A DNA stretch of 64,000 bases from Acheta domesticus. Lineage: Eukaryota; Arthropoda; Insecta; Orthoptera; Gryllidae. Location of the stretch: contig JAHLJT010000631.1 of the NCBI GenBank assembly GCA_031308135.1, forward strand, positions 145,742,734-145,806,733, given 5' to 3'. Under the pieces are notes generated by a model. The model was not told the DNA's origin. It saw only the letters and a program-made list of their open reading frames with translations, and did not search any database. Position numbers and translations under genes: made by a program. Below are positions 10,803-19,955 of the stretch, piece after piece. Position 1 is the stretch's first letter. Every line of letters begins with the position of its first letter.

Positions 10803-11056
10803 CTTCTTTGTTTTGGTTCCAAGTATTAATTACTCTCAACAGATGGCTCTAATGTATACTGTTTCTTGTGAATCAAAGACCAAAGAATAATATAAAATGT
10901 TGTTTTCTCAAAAATCACAATAGACATGAGCATGCATGAGCGACAAAGTTAATGTACAGCATACTGTACGTGGGGACTGAAAGGGTTATATAGAAATTGG
11001 AATTTACTTTGAATAAAAACGTAAGTGTTTTCAAGATGACTTTAAAAATATTTTAG

Positions 11057-12959
11057 TAGGGTAAACGGTACAGTGATTGGCCACTCCAAATATAATTTGA
11101 ATTACTGCTTGTTCTTACACCGTATTCTAATATTTTGTTTTTAAATACGGCAAAGGAATGTTTTATGAGTATTATGTAATATTTGCTTTTACCGCAATAG
11201 TGAAACTGTTGCCAAACTGTTGGTGGATGTTTGTCAACAGTGCGGTGCGTATTCATTGTATGTAAAGATTTCTTAAGATTTTCTTTAGAAACTTGATATC
11301 CAACAGCGCTGTTGTTGATTACGGAGGTAAGTAAACCACCTTGATATGTCAGAAAACAAATCTTATTGAGGGACAATGATATCAGCTGAAAATAAGAAGC
11401 CTAGCTTTGCATATTTAATGACATAGGGGGGTGACCAATGACTGTATTTTCAACAGTGTGTGAATAGTGTTATTGGCCACGATGCTAACGATTGTTGTCA
11501 GATCGTTTTTAATCGTAGTTAAATATTATTGCACACAGGTATAAACTGCATGGGCCTGAAATAAGAGATTTTACAATGCCAACGAAGCCCAAGCAGGAGT
11601 ATGATGCGGACGCCATAGCAAATGTCATCAAATGTGTTAAAAATAACGGAGCATCTGTGCGTTCTGCTGAAATATCATTTTATGTTCCAAAAACAAGTTT
11701 GCAGTTTCGTTTTATCAATACAGATCACCAAACAGCACTAATTTATGATGCTGTATTTTCTAAAGAAGAACTTCAACTAGCCAGGAAAGGTTTTCCAAGG
11801 AAGAAGGAAATATTCAGAGTAGAGATTCACTTCTCCCCATAGCTCGTCATACGCAGTTTTTAACTGTTTTTGACGTAAATAAATAAATAAATAAATAAAT
11901 AAAGCGTTCATCAATTTTTAGCTGCTAAACGAACTGCATAATCCGTTCAACATCAACTGTCCAGAAGAAGGCTGGATCAAGGCTTTTTTTTTAAGAAAAT
12001 ATCCCGTAATCCCTAAACGGATAAGTGAAGCAGTGACTCCCGCTGGCCCATGTGTCAGCGATCAAGACATCAGGATATGATTTGAAGAAGTTAAAGGGCA
12101 GTAACTTGGATGAGAAAATAAATTATCCTAAAAGGGTCTCTAATAGAGAACAGTCAAAGTTTCGAACGTCCAATTACAGGGAAGGGTCTAGCTGAAAAAG
12201 GAAGTAAGAATGTTTACTCAGTAAAACAAAGATCTTCAAAAGACAAAATGAGAGTCATGAAGTCATAGGCTCCCGCGGCTGAAAACCGGACAGCCAAGAT
12301 CATTCAATATGACAGTCATGTTCTGCTTTGCAGCAAGAGGACTTGTCACTAGTCCATTAATTTATCTATTCATACCAACAGAGAGCAGTAAAATTGCTGA
12401 AACAGTCCCAGACGGCTGAGAGATTTGAAAAAGTAACAACAAATGGATTACAAGTGAGGAATTCTACGAATATGTTTGAAGCATTATTCCTCCATATCGA
12501 TTAAAAAATGCCATCATACTCCCTCTGACGGCCAGTCAGAAGACACATCTGACATAAGAATTGAGTCTTACACGCTCAGATTTGAAAAAAGAGGATTTAT
12601 CCTAATGGCACTTAAATATTGAAGTTATATTAAAATCTGTGTCTTACAAATTGTGTGCTTTATTGGATAATATAATAATTAATTGAATATATCGTTATAC
12701 TAGTTGTTTCTGTTATACATACGAGTAATTCAGTGGCCAATCACTATAATTTCTGGCCAATAACTGTACAAAATGTCACGTTTTTATGAAAAATTAATTA
12801 ATAACGTAATGTTCATTTTCCGATAGAAATTACGGTTGGGACAAGTAAAAAGACAATTGGACAGTAGAAAGTGAGTAGCAAATTTTCAAAATTTTACTTT
12901 TCAAATGAGTTAATACGGTCACAACTCTTAAGTGTCCAATCACTGTACCGTTAACCCTA
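11057..12959 (+). mobile_element. pogo-like (Tc1/mariner superfamily) transposon
   Basis: The inverted termini GGGTAAACGGTACAGTGAT on the left and, reversed, GGGTTAACGGTACAGTGAT on the right are flanked by TA on both sides, the Tc1/mariner target duplication. Motifs resembling the TIR core (GGCCAATCACT, TGACCAATGACTGTA) recur inside both ends at about 11430 and 12733-12770 and may be extra transposase-binding sites. Confidence 0.85.
11576..12650 (+). pseudogene. pogo-like transposase remnant
   Basis: An 88-codon frame starts MPTKPKQEYDADAIANVI and continues with VKNNGASVRSAEISF and VPKTSLQFRF, a psq-type helix-turn-helix. In another frame at about 11920-12090, INCPEEGWIKAFFLRKYP and PKRISEAVTPAG match the CENP-B-type second helix-turn-helix of pogo/Tigger transposases. 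A short AAATA repeat at about 11876-11902 interrupts the linker. The DDE domain downstream is shredded by stops and shifts, with only scraps such as PPYRLKNAI near 12490. It is clearly inactive. Confidence 0.75.
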
Positions 12960-13404
12960 CAAAGTGCATGTCTCGGTGTAGTTGTCCCCCGAATTATAAT
13001 GAAGTTTACAACTTTGTTATAGAAGAATCGCCATTGAAGGAATGTGTGCAAACGTGTCAAATGTGGTGCAAATTTATAATTATTTGAATGAGCACTATAA
13101 ACGAAAAAATTTAAAAAAGAAAAAATGAAATTGAGAAAAATAATTGTAAGAAAAAATAAAAGTATAATTTAGTTTATTTATTCATTATATGCATGAATTT
13201 TTTAATTCTAATAATTTATTAAAAATACATTTTTTCATTACACACATTTACATGTTTCTCTCATCTCTCAAGTTTCTTCACAAATTGTTTCATATTGCAT
13301 CAAATGAAAGTTATTTTTGCTCATTTGAGAGTTATTATTGATAACTTTATAAATTTTCATTTTTTTAAAACAAATGTACAGAATAAAATTGACTTATTTT
13401 TGTA

Positions 13405-13480
13405 GGCAGAATTCGAATCTGGAACAAAAATTGGGGGGTTACCGTTTAAGATCCCAACGTTACACTCGCCACTCCCCCAG
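13405..13480 (-). repeat. Degenerate tRNA-like sequence in the hAT remainder
   Basis: On the minus strand an AGTGGCGAGTGTAACG box A-like segment is followed about 40 bp later by AGATTCGAATCTGCC-like box B spacing, though the match is weaker than at 10,404. Probably an old tRNA-derived repeat. Confidence 0.35.
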
Positions 13481-13727
13481 GGGATAAGGGTGAGGAGCGT
13501 AACAATAGTAAGCTGATATCTGATTATTGGTATATTGAATTTCTAAATATTTTAATAGTAATTCTAAATATATTTATAGAATAATGAAGTCAATCTGATA
13601 TACGTATAACATACGTTAAAAATATGTTATTACTCTCTGTACCCTCCCCCCTTTCCGAAATAAATGCACTTGAGTCTTAACGTAACCCCTCCCAAAAGAG
13701 AAGTCTGGATCCGCGCCTGCGCAATAC

Positions 13728-14329
13728 ATACATACATACCTGGTTTAATGCACACTGAGCATGCATAGTGCACGAGACTGTCAAGGGTGTTTAATACATG
13801 ATTGGGATATATAAACCCCCGGGCAAAGACGAATTATCATTCAATAAAATGCTAGTAAATCCCTATACAGTATCTGAGTAAACTCCTCGCGTTGCATGCG
13901 TGCGTGGAGAAAAGCTGTTCCGTGCCTCACGGTTAGACCACTTCCCGTGCACCAATCGAGGCATACGAGGTGTCATTCGACGCGGCTAGGTCTCCTGAAG
14001 GGGAACTGATAATTTGTTTTCAGATTCGGCCATAAGAATCTAAGAAATTTGCGAAAAACGCGTTTTTTCGTGTTTTTGGCGCTGCGATCTTTGTATGACG
14101 GAAATTAAATTAACACCACCTAAATAGATCTACGCAGGAGGCGTCGATTAAACTCATAGAGGTACTACTATTCTACACTAGAGTGTGCAACAGCGCTAGT
14201 GTGCGGGCGCAAATTGAAGAGGAGGAAGTCGGCCATTAGTATGGCAACACGTGGAGTGAGCGTCTGAGATGTGTTGAATATTGTAAGGATTTGTGTTCGT
14301 GCTTTCATTGTGTGTTCGGTAAATCTAAA
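13728..14329. other. Upstream region of the THAP exon
   Basis: A short CATA repeat adjoins the hAT duplication, followed by mixed sequence of higher GC content. The 100 bp before 14330 would be the promoter/5' UTR of the exon that follows. No clear TATA box was seen. Confidence 0.4.
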
Positions 14330-14393
14330 ATGGTGATGTCTTGTGCTTCATTCGCGTGTACGAACAGATATTCAAAAGGCAGTGATATATTTG
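14330..14393 (+). CDS. Probable first coding exon of a THAP-domain protein
   Basis: ATG at 14330 opens a frame reading MVMSCASFACTNRYSKGSDI, which is the start of a THAP zinc finger: C-x4-C-x-NR-x-x-KGS-x-I. The finger is a DNA-binding C2CH module in host transcription factors and in P-element transposases. The homology stops where GT occurs (14394-14395, ATTTG|GTATTG), a plausible but weak donor, just before the expected F-H-R-F-P segment. The rest of the finger was not found nearby, so the next exon may be distant or this may be an orphan copy. Confidence 0.5.
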
Positions 14394-15552
14394 GTATTGT
14401 GATGTGGATATGAGTATGAATTCTAATGTATATGAATTTCATATGTATATGTATATATTTATATTATATGAATTCTAATGTGTTTCACTGTGTGCTGTAA
14501 ATCCATTCAACAGCTTTCAATGTAATTGTGTTGAAATAACCAGTCTGTTGTTTAGTTGTCTTACATCATTTGCATATTTGGCTTATATATAAAATCTGCG
14601 AGTGGATATTATCAATTTAACTTTTGTTTATAAGAGGGGTGATATTCTGAGGGATTGAGGTTGATTTTGCAACTAAACTTGGGATTGATGTTGCAGAAAA
14701 ACTTGGCACGTAGTAATGCCATGTCAGGTTGAGGGTTCTACAGCTAAGGCTTCATGCCCTAAAATTAAAAATTGATCAAAAAGTAATAGTTTGCGTTCAT
14801 GACAAATACATAAACATGTACCTAAATAAAAATATTAAATTTGTTTTAAAATTTATCATGATACGACTTGGCAACCAGCTTACATTCTATTCAGGTAAAA
14901 TGTTTGCTGACATTTTCTTCTCCTGAAATTTCAAGTATGTAGCCCATGTGACAAAGATATTTCTAACTTCTACGCACACGTGCGTATAGTCATTTCATAT
15001 ATTGGGTAAACTGACGTGTTTCAAGTAACATGCGTTATATTTAGAAAGTATATTCGTATTTGAAAGTATCGTATTTGAAATTCCCGCGCAATGTTGCCAT
15101 ATTATTGGCGTCTGGCCGCTGCTTCAATTTCCAACCGACTTTCATTCAGATGGCATACCGGGTGGTAGGGTCTTGATTAAACTCCATTATTCCGTGGTTG
15201 TTTTCAGTCCACAGCACCATAATTTTCTTCCATGAGGATGGCAATACTGTTTTTTGACAAGGAGCACAAATTAAATAAATATCGCCCGGCGGAATGTGTT
15301 GTAAATTCTAAAGTATTTCAGTTGTGAAATGTCAAGTAATTCATGCGTATTTTGTATAAAGAATTTGCAACTTGCCTTGGAACATTAAATTTGAAGAACG
15401 TGAGGTGAATACGAAGAAAACGAGAACTGTAAATACTAAATAATACATTTCTTAAGCGTGCAAAACCCGATTTTCAATTTAATGTGACTTACAACTTATA
15501 CACATAAACATATAAAATAGTAACCTTTTAATGCTTATATAATATAGTATAG

Positions 15553-15555
<3 letters not shown>
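14394..15555. other. No gene seen; putative intron
   Basis: AT-rich DNA with short frames only. If the THAP exon is real, this is intron 1. Confidence 0.5.

Positions 15556-15601
<46 letters not shown>
15556..15601. repeat. (AT)n microsatellite beside a Helitron end
   Basis: About 22 AT units directly adjoin the CTAG terminus of a Helitron remnant. Confidence 0.9.
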
Positions 15602-15602
<1 letters not shown>

Positions 15603-16243
15603 TAGCTGACCCGGCAAACGTTGTTTTGCCATATAAATTATTACTAGGATTATTTTAGTAGAAAAAAATGACTAATGCATTGTCAGTGTTTGAGGATGAG
15701 TTGAAGAGGCATGGAGATGTGTGAACGATGATGGAATATAAAAATAACACAATACCAAAGATTTACATTTTTAATTTATTGTAATTTATTTTTTTAAGTT
15801 ATACATCGCTAATTATAATAATTTTACTAAAAAACAATATCAATCCCTCAACGCAATAAAGTGTGCAATATTTGTTGCTATCCCATCTTTAGCTAACACA
15901 AATAAACTGGATGATTTGTCCGTTCGAGAGCATGCCACGTATAATTGACCGTGTGAAAAGCATGGTGTGCTCAAATCTAAGCCACAAACAGACGTCGTTT
16001 CGCCTTGAGACAATCAATGTCTCAAGGCGACTATCAAAGTCATCGTAAATGCCAATCTAAATGGAAATTGAAGACGTTTAAATTGAATTGGCACATCTGT
16101 GGTATAATAGGGATCCGTGGCAGTAATATATATTCATCTCGAAATTTGCCATTTGAAATGATGGCTTCGTCAACGTTTTTCATTACAGCCCCGCAAATTA
16201 ATCATAAATTATTTAAAAATTACACCGGAACAGAAAAATGATA
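15602..16243 (-). mobile_element. Helitron 3' part
   Basis: On the minus strand the element ends in the hairpin GGCAAAACAACGTTTGCC (15613-15630), then GGGTCAG and the terminal CTAG followed by T, which is the canonical Helitron 3' end. Helicase coding remnants lie just upstream. The 5' part was not found, so the element is truncated near 16.24 kb. Confidence 0.85.
15840..16243 (-). pseudogene. Helitron Rep/helicase C-terminus (PIF1-type) remnant
   Basis: Minus-strand translation gives EYILLPRIPIIPQ, then GLDLSTPCFSHGQLYVACSR and LFVLAKDGIATNI before the stop at 15840. These are conserved motifs at the end of the PIF1-like helicase of Helitrons, which unwinds DNA during rolling-circle transposition. 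Two or more frameshifts are present. The segment expected to read like INKAQGQ is replaced by a 12-bp inverted duplication (16001-16029). Confidence 0.8.
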
Positions 16244-16576
16244 ATTGTAAACGTCACTATTACGATTGACGCCCAAACAATAAAAATAATGGCCGAAAAC
16301 TGTAGTGAGAAACGACTTATTGTGTGAGAGATCTCATCCCTACTCTGTGCTGCTTACTGGGTCAGAAGCAATGTTAGCAAATGTGAAACATCCGATTGCA
16401 GAATTTAAGTGTGAAAATATGGATGTCTTCTAATGAATGCTGATTTACTAATATAATTTAAAAATAGAGGAAAACATCAATAGTATATATATTGACATAG
16501 AATTCCGTTTTTTTAATTAAATAAATGCGATATCGTCTCACTATATTTGTTCTCACTATGTATAATATTCTCGATT

Positions 16577-16632
<56 letters not shown>

Positions 16633-17697
16633 TCAGTATTTTTGTTATAAATGCACTTTCAATTTATTTTTAATCTAAGTTTAATACGAAGCCGAGTAAC
16701 GTAATTTCAACATTTTTAATTTCAATATCCCGCGATGTGCATCATTTCTCGGGCTTGAGTAAACGCAGAAACAATCTGAACGACGATCCGTATTTTTATT
16801 TGGCGCATTCGAAAACGACTGACAAACATGTCACCTATTTGTCCCCTGAATCTCTAACTATAAGACAATAAAGGACGGAGTTCACGACAACACCTTGGTG
16901 CTTGGTCATCAATTTTAGAAAACGACAATTGGATAAAGCTCTAATGATTGGTAGATGATTGGTATTTTATTGCTTTCTACTTTAATCGAATAGAGAGAGA
17001 CAGCATTTTGAACATTCAAACTTTGTCAACCATAGTTAGCGGGACATCTAACGATCGTTGTGATAACTGAGGAAATGAAAAAATGGATTTTGATCCACTA
17101 TCATTTAAATGCAGATTTTTTTGGCATCCGCATCGTTTAATGCGGATTGCGGATTAGGTCCATCTGGCAACACTGAGGAAATGCTGTACATCTGGCAACA
17201 CTGCTCAGAAGTGACGCCGGTAGACGCCTGGCGAGGATACTAATCAAGTGATAATTACATTACATCATGTAAATCAATCAGGGTTTTCTTTACCTATTGC
17301 GGCCTAAATGGCAGTAACAACGAAAATCTAAAACTCAAACATATTAAAAGACGGCAAGAGAAAATAATTACGGATAACAAATAAATCTTCTCCAAAGGAC
17401 AATCATTTTAACAATCGTTATAAGATACATTAACATATTTTTAAGTGTTCAACAATGAATCTGTTCCCCCTTTTGTACATTCGAGAATTTAATATCAACT
17501 TCCGAAGGCTAACTAAACATTTCGCAACCAGCATCCCAAATTATTAAAACAATGTTCCTAGTCGCAATGTCATTTCATTTCAAATAGTAATTGCTGTTTT
17601 TTCCTGCTAATTATAGTATTAATGATATATTAGTCTCTAATATGCTTGAGAGTCCTCAAACCTAACACAACAATATATCGCGGAGAGAAACATTTTT
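16244..17697. other. No gene seen; includes an (AT)n tract
   Basis: An AT repeat of about 42 bp lies at 16,582-16,625. A 15-bp phrase, CATCTGGCAACACTG, is repeated at about 17,161 and 17,191. No reading frame is convincing. Confidence 0.6.
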
Positions 17698-17859
17698 CTA
17701 GCTAAGCCCGGCAGACGTTGTTCTGCCCCTATATCTGTCTCTCTCCTTCCCTCTCATTCTCCGTCTCTCTATCTCTTTCTCCGACTCTTTCTCTTTCTCC
17801 GTCTCTCTCTTTTCCTCCGTCCCTCTCTCTCTTATTCTCCGTCTCCCTCTCTTTCTCCG

Positions 17860-17890
<31 letters not shown>

Positions 17891-18191
17891 TATTCATATT
17901 TAGTAGCAGATTCTTCAAGTCGCTGAGCAGGTAAGTAATATACAGAAACGCCGTGAAATACCGCCATGTGAAATACCTACCGTGTGTAGCGGGCTGCATA
18001 AAATGTTTTGTCCGAAAAAATTAAAAAAATTGGGGTGGACCACCCTTATCACTTAGGGATATAAAATATAGATAACAACCTATTCTCAGACCAACTGACT
18101 ATACATATAAAATTTCATCAAAATCGGTCACACCGTTTCGGAGGAATATGGTAACTAAAACTGTGACACGAGAATTATATATATAAGAAGA
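17698..18191 (-). mobile_element. Short non-autonomous Helitron
   Basis: On the minus strand it begins A|TCTTCTTATATATATAATT, continues with the common insect Helitron leader (CCGAAACGGTGTGACCG) and ends in a hairpin GGCAGAACAACGTCTGCC (17710-17727), GGGCTTAG and CTAG at 17698. It has no coding sequence. A long CT tract lies between the hairpin and the body. The base after CTAG is A rather than T, a small departure from the rule. Confidence 0.8.
17735..17886. repeat. CT-rich microsatellite inside the Helitron
   Basis: Interrupted CTCT with CCGT spacers. It produces a meaningless serine/leucine frame. Confidence 0.9.
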
Positions 18192-18939
18192 TATATATTC
18201 GCCTTCACGACAAAAATCAGACCTAGTTTGTGGAGTATTAAAATCTTAAAATTGGGGACAAAAATTTGGAAGTGTTAAGCAACTCAAGTGAATCAAATGT
18301 AGCTGCAGACGATTTTTGCGTCAGAATTTTCCGAACTAATAGAGAATTATCTTATATTAGCATTAGAGAATAACACAGAACAACAGCTTACGGGTGATCA
18401 TTTATGTTTGTATTAGAAAATAAAACGTAAAAAAATAGCTGTGCTGTCGCCTCATTCATTTCCCTGTAAATATTTTTTTACAGCAATTATAATTTTGAAA
18501 TTGCAATATGACCAGTTCATATCCCATTTGGAGTTAATATACAAGGCCAATGAGTGTTGGGAATTTTTGAATTGGAGTATAATATTAAAAGCTACTACCA
18601 TTCATTGGTAAGGCCAATGCCAGATCTCTAAGAACATATTTGAACGAAGCTACGCATGTTTTAATAGAAATCCAACAATCTGTTTTAATTCAAATTTAAC
18701 AACACTGTGTTCCATACACCCCCACACACTGCTCTATCAATGAGAAGTTATTGTGAGAATTTCAAACTGGTTTGTCACGACGTTGCCATGTTTGTATTGA
18801 AATCTGACAACTTCTGAATGATTTTAAGACGTGGATGATATTCGAATTTACAAATAGGAAAAATAACTTACGAAAATACGAAAACTTACGCGAAACTACT
18901 CACATTTTCAAAAAATACAATATTTTAAAGATTTAATTT
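18192..18939. other. No gene seen
   Basis: AT-rich sequence between the Helitron and a foldback fragment. Nothing recognised. Confidence 0.55.
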
Positions 18940-19440
18940 TAAGAACACATTTTATTAAGTACAAAATCTTGATCATCACTATTAAACTTTTGGAATGTTA
19001 ATTTTTTGCAATTTTTGAAAATTCAGAGTTCACTGAAAATGGGACCCATTTTTATAACCGTAGTTTGCTCTATTCCACCAAAAATAAAGAAAAAACATTG
19101 TGTCGTTTTTGATAAAATATATTTTCAAACATTGTCTATATTTCATGTTGAATGTCTTGAAAACCACTAGGATTTTTGAGACATTATAAGTGACCTTGTT
19201 TGAAGATCGGTTTTTGAATAGATTTCACTAAGACAAAAAATCTATCTTCAATATTTTTGATGAACCAACAAAGTTTGAAGAGTCCGCGACATCTATCAGA
19301 TCGGTCGAGGAATAAAATTTTTGGTGAACACCTTGCTAACGGTTTAGCAGCTAGCGTTGTTCCCAGACGGAGAGATGTTTTGCCGACAACCAATTTTCGT
19401 TTTCAAGGGCCTATAAAATGTGCTTCACTCGCGTTTTTGA
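18940..19440 (+). repeat. Foldback-family fragment (inner arm)
   Basis: It shares the block order of the inner arm of the 19,956-22,848 palindrome and of 28.0-28.6 kb: AAAATTCAGA.T..GTGAAAAT, CTATCTTCAAT, GATCGGTCGAGGAA and the CAGACGGA..GTTTTGCC segment. No terminus is present, so it is a truncated, diverged copy. Confidence 0.6.
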
Positions 19441-19459
19441 CAAACTCAACTGTCCGGGT

Positions 19460-19815
19460 CGGCTGAAGTAGTGTTAGTCTTTCGCGGCACGCTTATAGCA
19501 TGAGGCGGTGGCCACGGAAGGGCGTGGCGGTGCCGGCGACTGCCGTCGCACTCCTCCCGATCGCTTGTGACAGGCGCCGCCACCACCGTAATCTGCCGCC
19601 GAGGCATTCAGCGATGGCTGCTATTTGCATAACACAAATCTCCGCTCCCGACAAATAGAAGAACATGGGCGTGAAGTGAGCGCCGGCCCGCGCCGCGGAG
19701 GCCAGATGGAACGATAGCGCCTGCGCCCACGCCTCAGCCCAGCCAGGCTGCGGGCACTTGCGTTCTGAACCCAGTTCGGCTTTCGCTTCATTTTTCACAC
19801 TCTGTAAAAGCACAG
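19460..19815 (-). other. GC-rich island, possible exon
   Basis: An abrupt GC-rich block in AT-rich surroundings. On the minus strand a frame runs from CTTTTACAG|AGTGTG (an acceptor-like site near 19,805) for about 100 codons (VKNEAKAELGSERKCPQPGW...) to a stop at 19493. No domain is recognised and no clear donor was found. It could be a host exon, a CpG island or captured DNA, since foldback sequence lies on both sides. Confidence 0.3.
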
Positions 19816-19955
19816 GAACAATGAATATTACTGTCTTACTAGGGAAAGTTATGTATTGCTGAGCGAAAAAACGGCGGATTTTCAGCAGAAAAACTCTTTA
19901 CTACAGGGCCCTGGTAACGAAATAGTGGATAAATCCAGTTGCTAAATTAAGAAAA

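Larger units (their letters stand above)
8173..10985 (-). mobile_element. piggyBac-type DNA transposon
   Basis: The termini are CCCCTTCGGTCCC on the left and, reversed, CCCTTTCAGTCCC on the right, flanked on both sides by TTAT (8169-8172 and 10986-10989) where piggyBac normally duplicates TTAA. Subterminal palindromic blocks recur near both ends: GTACAGTATACTGTAC at about 8302 and GTACAGCATACTGTAC at about 10953. The 2.8-kb length and the transposase inside fit the family. Confidence 0.9.
7956..13719. mobile_element. hAT-type element containing two other transposons
   Basis: The ends are near-perfect inverted repeats: CAGGCGCGGACCCA on the left and, reversed, CAGGCGCGGATCCA on the right. The flanking 8 bp CGCAATAC occur at 7948-7955 and again at 13720-13727. 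An 8-bp duplication with CAGGCGCGGAYCC termini is typical of the hAT superfamily. Removing the piggyBac (8173-10985) and pogo-like (11057-12959) insertions leaves about 1.0 kb with no transposase, so this is a non-autonomous copy and the oldest of the three. Confidence 0.85.

Noticed and set aside
17718..17903. Serine/leucine-rich 61-codon frame
   Set aside because: It is a translation of the CT microsatellite in the Helitron.
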